DNA of 64,000 nt from Agromyces intestinalis (GCF_008365295.1 NZ_CP043505.1:1612001-1676000), one strand, 5' to 3'. Numbered from the stretch's first letter, positions 45,065-54,627 are shown. Notes: a model not told the origin generated them from the sequence alone. A program made the numbers and translations.

Positions 45065-45780
45065 CGGGTCTCCCCGCCGCTTCCCGACCCGACATCTTCG
45101 ACGCGCACCCGAACCGTGGCGGCTGCGATGGGCTCGGCCCAGTACACATCGTCGACGACCATCGTGCCCGTGAAGAGCGAGGCGTCGCTCAGCCGCACGA
45201 CGAGTTCGTCGCCGTCGCCGAACCGGTTCGCGTCGACCGCCCACGAAAGCACGAGCGTCGCCGGAACCTCGGGCTGCAGCCAGGGCGATGCCGTCGCGTC
45301 GTCGTAGCGGGCGACCCCCTCGGCAGCGACTCCCGGCAGGTCGGCGAGCTCGACGAGCCGCGACATCCCGCCCTCGCCGATCGACGACAGCGGCCGCGTC
45401 CACCGGTTCTCGGCGTCGACCACGAGCGACAGCACGCGCTGGCCTGCCTCGGGGAACACCCCGGAGCCCGGCAGGTCGTCGATGAGCACCGCGCGCCGCA
45501 CCGTCGTCGAGAACTGGTCGTTCACATGCGGTTCACCCGGTTCGAGTTCGGGCAGCGGTGCCGCCTCGACGGTCGCAATGCCGCCGAACGCCGCGGTCGC
45601 GATCAGCACGATCGCCGTCGCGATGCCGGCGAACCACGACGTGGGCACGCGGTCGCTCGCGGCTCTGAGCCATCCGAACCGCTGCGACGACCGCCGCTCC
45701 GCGCGAGCGGCCCGACGCGACCGAGCCGACGCGGCGGCCGCGCTCTCCGAAGCCGGCTCGCCCGACCGCTGGGTGCTCAC
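45061..45780 (-). CDS. Membrane-anchored hypothetical protein, first gene of operon
   Basis: A 239-residue protein with a basic, Ala/Arg-rich cytoplasmic N-terminus, one membrane helix (residues about 50-72, WFAGIATAIVLIATAAFGGI) and an extracytoplasmic beta-rich domain. The GTG at 45780 (MSTQRSGEPASES) was chosen because TATGCT (complement of 45789-45794) lies 8 nt upstream as a leaderless -10 box; the ATG inside that box is out of frame. With the next two genes it forms a set of three bitopic proteins, possibly one surface complex. No family recognised. Confidence 0.72.
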   Translation of the reverse strand: MSTQRSGEPASESAAAASARSRRAARAERRSSQRFGWLRAASDRVPTSWFAGIATAIVLIATAAFGGIATVEAAPLPELEPGEPHVNDQFSTTVRRAVLIDDLPGSGVFPEAGQRVLSLVVDAENRWTRPLSSIGEGGMSRLVELADLPGVAAEGVARYDDATASPWLQPEVPATLVLSWAVDANRFGDGDELVVRLSDASLFTGTMVVDDVYWAEPIAAATVRVRVEDVGSGSGGETR

Positions 45781-45845
45781 GGGGAGCAAGCATAGGGGGC
45801 CGCACGCCGGCTTGCGCGTCGCTGCGACGCCCCGTTCCGTCGCCC

Positions 45846-45884
45846 GCGACCCGACGCGCGACCCGACCCGGCCCGCGACCCGAC
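45846..45884. repeat. Three copies of GCGACCCGAC
   Basis: Identical 10-mers at 45846, 45858 and 45875 lie in the 119-bp gap between prpC's 3' end and the membrane-protein operon promoter. Simple local expansion is the likeliest explanation. Confidence 0.5.
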
Positions 45885-45899
45885 GCGTGATCCGGCCCG

Positions 45900-47036
45900 C
45901 TACTCGACCGGTTCGCGTGCCGGAACCTCGCGCTGATCGACGCCGTTGTACACCGACAGCGGGCGGATCAACGCGTTCGAGGCGCGCTGCTCCATGATGT
46001 GCGCCGTCCAGCCGACGACGCGCGAGGCGACGAAGATCGGCGTGAACAGCTCGGTGTCGAACCCGATCAGGTGGTAAGCCGGCCCCGACGGGTAGTCGAG
46101 GTTCGGGTGGATGCCCTTGCGCGCGACGAACTCGTCGGCGAGCGCGTTGTACAGGTCGAGGATGTCGGGACGCTCGTAGTAGCCGACCAGGCTGTCGAGC
46201 GCCGTCTTCATGGTCGGCACGCGCGAGTCGCCGTGCTTGTAGACCCGGTGCCCGAAGCCCATGATCTTGCGCTTCTGGGCGAGCGCGTCGTCGAGCCAGG
46301 CCGACACGTTGGCCGCCTCGCCGATCTCGTCGAACGTGTGCATGACCGCTTCGTTCGCGCCGCCGTGCAGCGGACCCTTGAGGGCGGCGATCGCGCCGAC
46401 GACCGCCGAGTGCAGGTCGCTCAACGTGCTCGTGATCACGCGCGCGGTGAACGTCGAGGCGTTGAACGAGTGCTCGGCGTACAGGATCATCGACACGTCG
46501 AACGCGTCGACCACCGGCAGCTCGGGCACTTCGTCGAACGTCATGAACAGGAAGTTCGCCGAGTAGCCGAGATCGTCGCGCGGTTCGACCAGGTCGAGCC
46601 CTCGCCTGCGGCGCTGGTCGTACGCGACAACGGCCGGGATCGCCGCGAACAGGCGCTTCGCCTTGCGCAGTTCGGCCTCTGGCGAGTCATCCGCCGCTTC
46701 GTCGTCGCGAGCGCCGATCGCACTGACCGCCGTACGCACGACGTCCATCGGATGCGCGGTCGTCGGCAGCTCGTCGATCACGCGCTTGACCACCGGATCG
46801 AGGTGCCGGTGCGCCCGCTCGACCTGCTCGAACTCGGCGAGCTCCTCGTCGTTCGGCAGCTCGCCGTGCCACAGCAGGTAGGCGACCTCTTCGAAGGTGA
46901 CGGCCGCGGCGAGATCCTGCACGGGGTACCCGCGGTACAGCAGCGAATTGGTCTCGGGGTTGACCTTCGAGATCGCGGTGTAGTCGACCGGAACCCCGGC
47001 CAGACCCTTGTAGATCTCGGGCTGCTGATCGCTCAT
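45900..47036 (-). CDS. prpC: 2-methylcitrate synthase / citrate synthase
   Basis: A 378-residue type-II-short citrate synthase. Catalytic His residues lie in LKGPLHGGANEAVM and KIMGFGHRVYKHGDSRVP, the Asp in YHLIGFDTELFTPIFVASRV. Length and the IYKGLAGVPVDYTAISKVNP start fit the bifunctional PrpC class, which condenses propionyl-CoA (or acetyl-CoA) with oxaloacetate. prpB and prpD lie 1.4-3.9 kb upstream on the same strand. GAGGAG precedes the ATG at 47036, and TAGGCT (complement of 47083-47088) is a likely own promoter with a leader of about 40 nt, consistent with separation from prpDB. Confidence 0.93.
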   Translation of the reverse strand: MSDQQPEIYKGLAGVPVDYTAISKVNPETNSLLYRGYPVQDLAAAVTFEEVAYLLWHGELPNDEELAEFEQVERAHRHLDPVVKRVIDELPTTAHPMDVVRTAVSAIGARDDEAADDSPEAELRKAKRLFAAIPAVVAYDQRRRRGLDLVEPRDDLGYSANFLFMTFDEVPELPVVDAFDVSMILYAEHSFNASTFTARVITSTLSDLHSAVVGAIAALKGPLHGGANEAVMHTFDEIGEAANVSAWLDDALAQKRKIMGFGHRVYKHGDSRVPTMKTALDSLVGYYERPDILDLYNALADEFVARKGIHPNLDYPSGPAYHLIGFDTELFTPIFVASRVVGWTAHIMEQRASNALIRPLSVYNGVDQREVPAREPVE

Positions 47037-47180
47037 CGTGCTCCTCGTGGGTCGGCGGCCGCCCCAGCGCGACCGCCCATCCAGCCTAGCCATCCCCTCC
47101 GTCGCCGAAGCGTTCGCGCTGCCACTCACCGGAAGCGCGGCCGCCGCGGCCCGCCCGCCACCCACCACCCACCCACGACG

Positions 47181-47240
47181 CCGATTGGACGCGATTCGGC
47201 CGGGGTGCGGGGCGGCGGGCGCCGAATCGCGTCCGAACGG
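47181..47240. repeat. Intergenic palindrome, family A, copy 2
   Basis: Arms at 47181-47200 and 47221-47240 pair at 18 of 20 positions around a 20-nt loop; the left arm contains TTGGACGCGATTCGGC. It lies in the 314-bp divergent gap between prpC and the DUF559 gene. Besides this element and the prpC promoter the gap holds nothing I recognise. Confidence 0.85.
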
Positions 47241-47350
47241 CGAAGCGGCTCGGACGCGAGTACTCCTCCCCTGCGCGCAAGCGCCAGGCGCAGTGCACCG
47301 TTCAGGGGCATCCGTGCCTCGGAGCCGTCGCTCGCGGACAAGCTGGCGCG

Positions 47351-48274
47351 GTGCCATCGCCGCAACCGCTGCCCTCCCCGCTCCGCGGGCGCGTCTTCAC
47401 CGTGGGATCCGCCCTCGACATCGGCGTCGGCCGCGATCGGCTCGACCGATCGGACCTGGCTGCGCCGTTCGGCGGCGTGCGGGCGCCGGCGGCGTTCTCA
47501 GACGACTTCCACACCCGCTGCGAAGCGGCGCTGCTCGTCTCGGGCCCGGAGGCCGTGCTCTGCGGCCCGACCTCCGCCGCGCTGTTCGGCCTCCCGTTGC
47601 CGGCGCGGCACCGGCCGGGCCCGCTCACGCCGATCCACCTCGCACTTCCTGCGGGAAGCCGCGCCGTTCGTCGTGCCGGCATCACCGGCTCAGTGCTGCA
47701 ATTGCCACCCCATCACGTCACGCGCTGGTTGCACCTGGCGACGACCCGCCCCGCACGCACCTGGTGCGATCTCGCCACGCGCCTCAGCCTGCCCGAGCTG
47801 GTCGCGGCGGGCGACCGGATGCTCCGCCTCCGCCTGTGCACCACCGACGAGCTCGCGCGGGTGGCCGACGAACGCGCCGATCGACGAGGCATCCGGGTGA
47901 TCCGCGAGGCCCTCGACCTGCTCGATCCCGCGTCAGAATCGCCGAAGGAGTCGGAGCTGCGGGTGCTGGTGGTGCGCGCCGGGCTGCCGGCACCGCGGGC
48001 GAACGCCGAGATCCGCGACGAGCACGGGCGGTTCGTCGCGCGCGTCGACCTGCTGTTCGAGGAGTACGGCGAGATCCTCGAGTACCACGGCGACCACCAC
48101 CGCACCGATCGACGGCAGTGGCGGCGCGACCGCACCCGCGAGTCCGAACTCGAGTCGCTCGGCCTGCACGTGACCGAGGTCGCCGCCGACGACCTCCGCG
48201 ATCCGCCTGCGCTCCTGCGCCGAATCGCGAGGAACCTCGCCCGCCGGGGATGGCGTGGCACCCTGCGGCTCTGA
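47351..48274 (+). CDS. DUF559-type (VSR/PD-(D/E)XK-like) endonuclease-domain protein
   Basis: A 307-residue protein. The N-terminal two thirds resemble the abortive-infection-antitoxin-like proteins common in actinobacteria (ALLVSGPEAVLCGPTSAALF; ARTWCDLATRLSLPELVAAG). The C-terminal 100 residues form a DUF559/VSR-like nuclease domain: SPKESELRVLVVRAGLP with the helical Glu, then RVDLLFEEYGEILEYHGDHH and QWRRDRTRESELESLGLHV. Whether it cuts DNA is unknown. It is oriented against prpB and prpC, separates them, and is bracketed by two family A palindromes, which suggests later insertion. No ribosome-binding site precedes the GTG. Confidence 0.8.
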   Translation: MPSPQPLPSPLRGRVFTVGSALDIGVGRDRLDRSDLAAPFGGVRAPAAFSDDFHTRCEAALLVSGPEAVLCGPTSAALFGLPLPARHRPGPLTPIHLALPAGSRAVRRAGITGSVLQLPPHHVTRWLHLATTRPARTWCDLATRLSLPELVAAGDRMLRLRLCTTDELARVADERADRRGIRVIREALDLLDPASESPKESELRVLVVRAGLPAPRANAEIRDEHGRFVARVDLLFEEYGEILEYHGDHHRTDRRQWRRDRTRESELESLGLHVTEVAADDLRDPPALLRRIARNLARRGWRGTLRL

Positions 48275-48304
48275 CGCCCGCCCGCAGCGCCCGGTCTCCC
48301 CCAT

Positions 48305-48363
48305 CGTTTGGACGGGATTCGGCTGAGGCGAGTGCCGCCAGCCCGCCGAATCGCGTCCAAACG
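48305..48363. repeat. Intergenic palindrome, family A, copy 3
   Basis: Arms at 48305-48323 and 48345-48363 pair at 18 of 19 positions around a 21-nt loop (CGTTTGGACGGGATTCGGC on the left). It lies between the convergent ends of the DUF559 gene and prpB, completing the bracket around the DUF559 gene. Confidence 0.87.
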
Positions 48364-48395
48364 GCGCGGAAGGAGAACGGGGAGGGGGGCGCCGC

Positions 48396-49295
48396 TCAGC
48401 GCGAGATGGTGAAGTTGAAGATCCCGGTGTCGAAGTGGTTGTAGCCCTCGTAGTCGACGAGGTCGTAGAGCTCGGCGCGGTGCTGCATCTCGCCGAGTTT
48501 GGCCTGCAACGATCCCTCGGCCGCCAGCTCGTCGAGTCCGCGCATCGCCGAGCCCATCGCGAGGCGCAGCAGCGACACGGGCCAGATGACGATGTTCATG
48601 CCGACATCGCGCAGCTGGTCGACCGTGAACAGCTCGCTCTTGCCGAACTCGGTCATGTTCGCCAGCAGCGGCACGTCCACGGCCGCCCGCACCGCCTCGA
48701 ACTCGGCGAGCGTCGCCATCGCCTCGGGGAAGATCGCGTCGGCGCCCGCATCGACGAGCGCCTTCGCTCGGTCGATCGCGGCGTCGAGCCCGTCGACCGC
48801 GCGGATATCGGTGCGCGCCATGATCAGGAAGTTCGGGTCGCGCCGCGCGTCGACTGCCGCGGCGATGCGCTGCAGCGCGGTGTGCTCATCGACGACCTGC
48901 TTGCCGTCGAGGTGCCCGCAGCGCTTCGGGTTCACCTGGTCTTCGATGTGCAGGCCGGCGAGGCCGGCGTCCTCGAGTTCCTGCACGGTGCGGGCGACGT
49001 TCATGGGCTCGCCGAACCCGGTGTCGGCGTCGATGATCGCGGGCAGTTCGGTCATCCGCGCGATCTGCCGACCGCGACCGGCGACCTCGCTGAGCGTCGT
49101 GAGCCCGATGTCGGGCAGCCCGAGATCGGCCGCGAGCACCGCACCCGACACGTATACGCCCTCGAACCCGCGCTGCTCGATGAGCCGTGCCGACAGCGGG
49201 TTGAACGCGCCGGGGAACCGCAGCAGCTCGCCCGTGGCGAGTCGCTCGCGGAACGCGCGCCGCTTCTCGTGCGCCGGGGTCTTCGCATACAGCAT
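48396..49295 (-). CDS. prpB: Methylisocitrate lyase
   Basis: A 299-residue PEP-mutase/isocitrate-lyase-family enzyme that splits 2-methylisocitrate to pyruvate and succinate. NPKRCGHLDGKQVVDEH holds the catalytic KRCGH motif, and PAIIDADTGFGEPMNVARTV the metal-binding loop. GAGGAGG 6 nt upstream of the ATG at 49295 sets the start. prpD ends 84 bp upstream in the same orientation, so prpDB form an operon, with prpC now separated by the DUF559 gene. Confidence 0.95.
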   Translation of the reverse strand: MLYAKTPAHEKRRAFRERLATGELLRFPGAFNPLSARLIEQRGFEGVYVSGAVLAADLGLPDIGLTTLSEVAGRGRQIARMTELPAIIDADTGFGEPMNVARTVQELEDAGLAGLHIEDQVNPKRCGHLDGKQVVDEHTALQRIAAAVDARRDPNFLIMARTDIRAVDGLDAAIDRAKALVDAGADAIFPEAMATLAEFEAVRAAVDVPLLANMTEFGKSELFTVDQLRDVGMNIVIWPVSLLRLAMGSAMRGLDELAAEGSLQAKLGEMQHRAELYDLVDYEGYNHFDTGIFNFTISR

Positions 49296-49338
49296 GGATG
49301 CCTCCTCAGAGGCCGACCGGCACGGAGCGCCGGCCGAC

Positions 49339-49371
49339 AGATGGATCAGAGCAGATGGATCAGAGCAGATG
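49339..49371. repeat. 14-bp tandem repeat between prpD and prpB
   Basis: AGATGGATCAGAGC occurs at 49339-49352 and 49353-49366 with a further partial copy, within the 84-bp prpD-prpB gap upstream of the prpB ribosome-binding site. It looks like a short local duplication. Confidence 0.75.
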
Positions 49372-49379
49372 CAGGGGGG

Positions 49380-50915
49380 TCAGAACAACCCGGTCGGCAC
49401 CTCGGTCGCGGCCAGCACACCCGGTGCCGCCGTGAAGGTGAGGCCGCCGAGCTCGTCGGGCGAGAGCTCGGGCAGCCGCTGCGCGAGGTCGAGGAACCGC
49501 TCGATCTCGGCGGGCTCGAGCGCCCACTCGGCGAGTGTGCGGAACTTCTTCACGTAGTCGTCGCGACCGAACGGGCGGGCACCGAGCGGGTGCGCATCCG
49601 CGACCGCGATCTCGTCGACGATCTCGCCGCCGTCGGCGAGCTTGATCACCACGCGCCCGCCGAACGCCTTCTCGGCGATGTCGAGCGAGTGGTAGCGGCG
49701 CGTCCACTCGGGGTCTTCGACGGTGGTCACCTTCTTCCACAGCGCGATCGTGTCGGGCTGGTGCGCCCGCTCGGGCGAGTACGACGTCTCGTGGTTCCAG
49801 GCGCCGTCCTGCAGGGCGACGGTGAAGATGTACGGGATCGAGTGGTCGAGCGTCTCGCGCGAGGCATCGGGGTCGTACTTCTGCGGGTCGTTCGCGCCCG
49901 ATCCGATGACGTAGTGCGTGTGGTGCGACGTGTGCAGCGTGATCGACTCGACCAGGTCGGGGTTGATGATCAACGGATACGCGTCGTGCAGCTTGCGCGC
50001 CAGGTCGATCCAGGCCTGGGCCTGGTACTCGGCGGAGTGCTCCTTCGTGTAGGAGTCGAGGATGGCCCGCTTCGCTTCGCCCGCGTCGGGCAGCGGCACT
50101 TCGTAGGATGCCTCGGGGCCGCCGAGCAGCCACGCGATGACGCCGTCCTCGCCCTCGTAGATCGGCACCGGGCTGGTCTCGCCGCGCATCGCGCGGTCGA
50201 CGGCCTCGACGGCCATCTTGCCGGCGAACGCGGGCGCGTGCGCCTTCCAGGTCGAGATCTCGCCCTTGCGCGACTGGCGGGTCGCCGTGGTCGTGTGCAG
50301 CGCCTGCCCGATGGCCTGGAAGATCGTCTCTTGATCGAGGCCGAGCAGGGTGCCGATGCCGGCCGCAGCCGACGGCCCGAGGTGCGCGACGTGGTCGATC
50401 TTGTGCTGGTGCAGGCTGATGCCCTTGGCCAGGTCGATCTGGATCTCGTACCCGGTCGCGATGCCGCGCACGACGTCGCGCCCGGTGAGTCCGCGCGACG
50501 CAGCGAGGTGCTGCGCGACCGCGACGATCGGCGGGATGTTGTCGCCCGGGTGCGAGTACTCCGCCGCGAGGAACGTGTCGTGGAAGTCGAGCTCGCGCAC
50601 CGCGACCCCGTTGGCCCACGCCGCCCACTCGGGGCTGGTGCGTCGGGCCGCATCGGCGCCGAACACCGTCGCGCCGTCGCCGCCGATCGACACGGGGTGC
50701 GCGAGCGCCTGGCTGCGCGCCGACACGACCGGCTTCCGGGCGATGGATGCCGCGGCCACCGCCGCGTTGTCGATCACGCGGTTCACGACCATCTCGACCA
50801 CGTCGTCGTCGAGTTCGACGGGATCGGTCGCGAGCGCCGCGAGTTGCCAGGCGAGCTGGCCCTCGCGGGCGAGGTGCTCATCGCTTCGGTGGGTGCGCAC
50901 GTGGTGGGTCTTCAC
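49380..50915 (-). CDS. prpD: 2-methylcitrate dehydratase
   Basis: A 511-residue MmgE/PrpD-family enzyme that dehydrates 2-methylcitrate to 2-methylaconitate. Recognisable segments are [40 protein letters not shown], and [20 protein letters not shown], which match the long (about 500-residue) PrpD class. The GTG at 50915 is chosen because TACCGT (complement of 50923-50928) lies 7 nt upstream, the leaderless arrangement. First gene of the prpDB operon; divergent from sufS. No dedicated prp regulator gene is visible nearby. Confidence 0.94.
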   Translation of the reverse strand: MKTHHVRTHRSDEHLAREGQLAWQLAALATDPVELDDDVVEMVVNRVIDNAAVAAASIARKPVVSARSQALAHPVSIGGDGATVFGADAARRTSPEWAAWANGVAVRELDFHDTFLAAEYSHPGDNIPPIVAVAQHLAASRGLTGRDVVRGIATGYEIQIDLAKGISLHQHKIDHVAHLGPSAAAGIGTLLGLDQETIFQAIGQALHTTTATRQSRKGEISTWKAHAPAFAGKMAVEAVDRAMRGETSPVPIYEGEDGVIAWLLGGPEASYEVPLPDAGEAKRAILDSYTKEHSAEYQAQAWIDLARKLHDAYPLIINPDLVESITLHTSHHTHYVIGSGANDPQKYDPDASRETLDHSIPYIFTVALQDGAWNHETSYSPERAHQPDTIALWKKVTTVEDPEWTRRYHSLDIAEKAFGGRVVIKLADGGEIVDEIAVADAHPLGARPFGRDDYVKKFRTLAEWALEPAEIERFLDLAQRLPELSPDELGGLTFTAAPGVLAATEVPTGLF

Positions 50916-50984
50916 CCGCTCAACGGTACCGGGTGGGGTGCCGGATGTCCCGGGCCGGGCGTCGCCCTTCCAATGCGTGGGACG

Positions 50985-52289
50985 ATGGAGGGGATGACTT
51001 CGTTCGACACCGACACGGTCGGCGGCCGTCGGGTCGCCGACATCCGCCGCGACTTCCCCGCCTTCGACCCGGTCGACGGCGCAGCCCCCCGCACGTACCT
51101 CGATTCCGCGGCGACCTCGCAGCGCCCGCGGCAGGTGCTCGACGCCGAACGCGATTACCTCGAGCACCACCTCGCCGCGGTCCACCGCGGCACGAGCGCC
51201 GCGGTCGGCGAGTCGACCTCGTTCTTCGAGGACGCGCGCGAGACGGTCGCGCGATTCGTGGGCGCCGGCGAGCGCGAGCTGGTCTGGGCCGAGAACGCCA
51301 CCGATGCGCTGAACATCGTCGCGCTCGGCATGGCGGATGCCTCGGCCGGACTCGGCGGGCCCGAGGCATCCGTCTTCTCGCTCGGGCCGGGCGACGAGAT
51401 CGTGGTGACCGAGGCCGAGCACCATGCGAACCTGATCCCCTGGCAGCGGCTCGCCGCGCGCACGGGCGCGACGCTCGTCCCGGTGCGCGTCGACCAGCAC
51501 GGCCTGTGGTCGATCGACGCGATGCGTTCGGTGCTCAACGAGCGCACGCGGGTGGTCGCGTTCGCCGAGATCTCGAACGTGACGGGGTACCTCGCGCCGG
51601 TCGCGGATGTCGCGGAGCTGGCGCATCGGCACGGCGCCCTCGTCGTGCTCGACGCGTGCCAGTCGGTGCCGCACCGCCCGGTCGACTTCGCCGCCGCCGG
51701 CGTCGACTTCGCCGCGTTCTCGGGCCACAAGATGCTCGGGCCGAACGGTATCGGCGCGCTGTACGGCCGCGCCGAACTGCTCGACGCGCTGCCGCCCGCT
51801 CGCACCGGCGGGTCGACGATCACGCTCGTCACGCTCGAGCACGCCGACTTCCTGCCGTCGCCGCAGCGATTCGAGGCCGGAACGCAGCCGGTGTCGCAGG
51901 CGGTCGCCCTCGCCGAGGCGGTGCGATACCTCGACGCGATCGGCATGGAGTCGGTGGCGTCGCACGAGGCGGCGTTCGCCGAGCGGGTGATCGACGGGGT
52001 CGCGGCGCTGCCCGGGGTGCGGGTGCTCGGACCGCAGGCGGGCGCGCCGCGGGCGGGGCTCGTGAGCGTCGCCATCGAGGGGGTGCACGCCCACGACGTG
52101 GGGCAGTTCCTCGACGAGTCGGGCGTGGTGGTGCGCACCGGGCACCACTGCGCGCAGCCGTTGCACCGGGCTCTCGGACTCACCGCGTCGACGCGCGCGT
52201 CGTCGCACGTCTACACGACCGGCGACGAGGCCGACCGGTTCGTCGCCGCGCTCGCCGAGGCGCGCCGGTTCTTCGGGGTGGCGGCATGA
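50985..52289 (+). CDS. sufS: SufS-type cysteine desulfurase
   Basis: A 434-residue PLP enzyme of class-V aminotransferases, group II cysteine desulfurases. The PLP Lys is in [16 protein letters not shown], and the catalytic Cys in [35 protein letters not shown] is a further SufS motif. It mobilises sulfur from cysteine for Fe-S clusters. The next gene is sufU, overlapping by 4 bp. The start is 50985 or the in-frame ATG at 50994, which has GGAGGGG too close upstream. Other suf genes (BCD) are not adjacent, so the main suf operon may be elsewhere. Confidence 0.92.
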   Translation: MEGMTSFDTDTVGGRRVADIRRDFPAFDPVDGAAPRTYLDSAATSQRPRQVLDAERDYLEHHLAAVHRGTSAAVGESTSFFEDARETVARFVGAGERELVWAENATDALNIVALGMADASAGLGGPEASVFSLGPGDEIVVTEAEHHANLIPWQRLAARTGATLVPVRVDQHGLWSIDAMRSVLNERTRVVAFAEISNVTGYLAPVADVAELAHRHGALVVLDACQSVPHRPVDFAAAGVDFAAFSGHKMLGPNGIGALYGRAELLDALPPARTGGSTITLVTLEHADFLPSPQRFEAGTQPVSQAVALAEAVRYLDAIGMESVASHEAAFAERVIDGVAALPGVRVLGPQAGAPRAGLVSVAIEGVHAHDVGQFLDESGVVVRTGHHCAQPLHRALGLTASTRASSHVYTTGDEADRFVAALAEARRFFGVAA

Positions 52290-52750
52290 GCGGGCTGTCG
52301 GGTTCGGGTCTCGAGGGGCTGTACCAGCAGCTCATCCTCGAACATTCGAAGGCGCGGCACGGCGAGGGCGTGCTCGACCACGCGGATGCCTCGCATCACG
52401 AGCTCAACCCGAGCTGCGGCGACGAGCTGACCCTGCAGGTGCGTCTCGCCGACGACGGCGAGCGCATCGAGGCGGTCGCCTGGCAGGGCGACGGATGCTC
52501 CATCTCGATGGCCTCGACGTCGGTGCTCGTGGATCTCGTCGCCGGAGCATCCATCGAGGAGTCGCTCGCGCGGGCCGAGGCGTTCCGCACGATGCTGCGC
52601 TCGAAGGGCGCGGGCGAGCCCGACGAGGAGCTGCTCGGCGATGCCGTGGCGTTCCACGGCGTCTCGAAATACGTCATGCGCGTGAAGTGCGCGATGCTCC
52701 CGTGGGTCGCGCTCGAAGCTGCGGTGAAGCAGGCGGCAGCCGCCCACTGA
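52286..52750 (+). CDS. sufU: SufU-type iron-sulfur assembly protein
   Basis: A 154-residue SufU with the three conserved zinc-ligand cysteines in [23 protein letters not shown] and [10 protein letters not shown], plus the Asp of the first motif. SufU accepts persulfide sulfur from SufS. The ATG overlaps the sufS stop codon (ATGA), giving a two-gene operon, and it converges with the enoyl-CoA hydratase-family gene. The 18-residue insertion characteristic of SufU relative to IscU lies in the [18 protein letters not shown] region. Confidence 0.92.
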   Translation: MSGLSGSGLEGLYQQLILEHSKARHGEGVLDHADASHHELNPSCGDELTLQVRLADDGERIEAVAWQGDGCSISMASTSVLVDLVAGASIEESLARAEAFRTMLRSKGAGEPDEELLGDAVAFHGVSKYVMRVKCAMLPWVALEAAVKQAAAAH

Positions 52751-52768
52751 TCGCCCTCGCCGGTCGGG

Positions 52769-53815
52769 TCAGCCCCACACGCCGGGGTACCGCTGCTCGT
52801 CGAGCACCCGCGCCGCGAGGTCGGCGGGCACGTCGGCGAGGCGCGCGGGGTTCCACTTCGGCGCGCGGTCCTTGTCGATCACCTGCGCCCGGATTCCCTC
52901 GGCGAGATCGTGCTGCTCGATGAACCACGTCACCGCACGGAACTCCTGCTCGAGCGCGTCTTCGAGCCTCGGCAGGGTGCGCGCGCGACGCACGGCTTCG
53001 AGCGTGACGGTCAGCGCGGTGGGCGACAGGGTTTCGAGTTCATCGGCGGCGGCCGAGGCATCCGGATGCTCCGCAGTGCGCAGCCGTTCGATGATCTCGT
53101 CGACCGTGGGCGCCGAGAAGCACGCGTCGACCCAGTCGCGCGCGAGCGCGAGCTTCGATCGCCCGGGGGTCTCGTCGAAGAGCATGACGATCTCGCTCGG
53201 CGTGCCGGGGTCGGCGCGTTCGGCGAGCGCCTGCAGCAGGTGCGGCAGGTGCTCGCTCGGCACGTACGCGTCGGCGAAGCCGGCGTACAGCGCGTCGGCG
53301 GCGTCCATGGTGCGCGAGTTGAGTGCGAGGTGCACGCCGAGCTCGCCCGGCGCCGACGCGAGCAGCCAGGTGCCGCCGACGTCTGGCGTGAACCCGATGC
53401 GGGTCTCGGGCATCGCGAGCTTCGACCGCTCGGTGACGACCCGGATCGACGCGTGCCCCGCGAGCCCGATGCCACCGCCCATGGTGATGCCGTCCATGAT
53501 CGCGACGACCGGTTTCGGGTAGCGCGCGATCGCGGCATCCAACCGGTACTCCTCGCGGAAGAAGCGGTGGGCGTCCTCGTGCCGGTCGCTCGTGGCCATC
53601 TCGTGGAGCTCGCGGATGTCGCCGCCGGCGCAGAATCCGCGGTCGCCGGCGCCGTCGAGCACGACCAGCCCCACCTCGGAATCGTCGCGCCACGCGTCGA
53701 ACACGCCGGTGAGCAGCCCGATCATCTCGTAGCTCAGCGCGTTGATCGCCTTCGGCCGGTTGAGCGTGACATGGCCGACCCCGTCGGCGACGGTCGCGTC
53801 GATGGGTTCGCTCAC
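52769..53815 (-). CDS. 3-hydroxyisobutyryl-CoA hydrolase (enoyl-CoA hydratase superfamily)
   Basis: A 348-residue crotonase-fold enzyme. LVVLDGAGDRGFCAGGDIRE and MDGITMGGGIGLAGHASIRV form the oxyanion hole, RIGFTPDVGGTWLLA follows, and the C-terminal extension (LPRLEDALEQEFRAVTWFIE, RAQVIDKDRAPKWNP) is the mark of HIBCH-type hydrolases in valine catabolism, which yields propionyl-CoA precursors; that fits the prp genes nearby. The GTG at 53815 is chosen because TAGCGT (complement of 53823-53828) lies 7 nt upstream. Confidence 0.88.
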   Translation of the reverse strand: MSEPIDATVADGVGHVTLNRPKAINALSYEMIGLLTGVFDAWRDDSEVGLVVLDGAGDRGFCAGGDIRELHEMATSDRHEDAHRFFREEYRLDAAIARYPKPVVAIMDGITMGGGIGLAGHASIRVVTERSKLAMPETRIGFTPDVGGTWLLASAPGELGVHLALNSRTMDAADALYAGFADAYVPSEHLPHLLQALAERADPGTPSEIVMLFDETPGRSKLALARDWVDACFSAPTVDEIIERLRTAEHPDASAAADELETLSPTALTVTLEAVRRARTLPRLEDALEQEFRAVTWFIEQHDLAEGIRAQVIDKDRAPKWNPARLADVPADLAARVLDEQRYPGVWG

Positions 53816-53852
53816 GGATGTCACGCTAGCGCGTCGCCCCCGACCCCGACCT

Positions 53853-53914
53853 GTCGATTGGACGCGATTCGGCACCCCTCCGCCCGAGCGTCCGCCGAAT
53901 CGCGTCCAATCGAC
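53853..53914. repeat. Intergenic palindrome, family A, copy 4 (perfect)
   Basis: Arms at 53853-53873 and 53894-53914 pair at all 21 positions around a 20-nt loop (left arm includes GATTGGACGCGATTCGGC). Additional flanking CGCCCCCG/CGGGGGCG words extend the stem. Unlike copies 1 and 3, it lies in a divergent gap between two promoters, so it is not simply a terminator. Confidence 0.88.
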
Positions 53915-53991
53915 GGTGCGGGGGCGACCGTTCGGTACCCGGATCCGGCGCGGCGCGTCGACGAGCGCCGCCGGGGACGTAGGATCGGCGG

Positions 53992-54627
53992 GTGGTCCCG
54001 GTCGAGAGTCTCATCGCGTTCGCCGTGGCGTCGATCGTGCTGATCGCCATCCCCGGCCCGAGCGTGCTGTTCTCGGTGGGGCGGGCGCTCGTGCTCGGGC
54101 GTGTCGGCGGGCTGCTGAGCGTGCTCGGCAACGCGCTCGGGCTGCTGCCGATCATCGTCGCCGTCGCGCTCGGTGTCGGCGCGTTCGTCGCGAAGTCGGT
54201 CGTGCTCTTCACGATCATCAAGATCGCCGGGGCGCTCTACCTCGTGTACCTCGGCATCCAGGCGATCCGGCATCGCAGGGCCGCCGGCGCCGCCCTCACC
54301 GGTGAGGTCGTACGCGTCTCGCGCTGGCGCCAGCTCGGGCAGGGCTTCGTCGTCGGCGTGACCAACCCGAAGACGATCGCGTTCTTCGTGGCCGTGCTGC
54401 CGCAGTTCGTGTCGCTCGAGGCCGGGTCGGCGGTGCTGCAGATGCTCGAGCTCGGGCTCGTGTTCTTCGTGCTGGCGATCATCGGCGACAGCACGTGGGC
54501 GCTCGCCGCCGGCGCCGCCCGCGACTGGTTCGTGAAGTCGCCGAAGCGTGCCGAACGGCTCGCCGGAACCGGCGGGGTCATGATGCTCGGACTCGGCGGG
54601 ATCCTCGCCTTCTCGAGCAACGCCTGA
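53992..54627 (+). CDS. LysE/RhtB-family amino-acid exporter
   Basis: A 211-residue LysE-family translocator with six predicted membrane helices. IVLIAIPGPSVLFSVGRALV holds the family GPxxL motif in TM1 and GQGFVVGVTNPKTIAFFVAV the NPK motif. It exports an amino acid or a related compound. TAGGAT (53980-53985) 6 nt before the GTG indicates a leaderless mRNA. It converges with the YbhB gene across a complex hairpin region. Confidence 0.9.
   Translation: MVPVESLIAFAVASIVLIAIPGPSVLFSVGRALVLGRVGGLLSVLGNALGLLPIIVAVALGVGAFVAKSVVLFTIIKIAGALYLVYLGIQAIRHRRAAGAALTGEVVRVSRWRQLGQGFVVGVTNPKTIAFFVAVLPQFVSLEAGSAVLQMLELGLVFFVLAIIGDSTWALAAGAARDWFVKSPKRAERLAGTGGVMMLGLGGILAFSSNA

Noticed and set aside
47181-48363. 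Insertion sequence or transposon around the DUF559 gene
   Set aside because: No transposase or integrase gene and no target-site duplication could be recognised; the bracketing palindromes differ in loop sequence.
48435-50984. N-terminal extension of the sufS frame across prpB and prpD
   Set aside because: The frame is open upstream of sufS only because it is antisense to prpB and prpD; the SufS fold begins near 50985.
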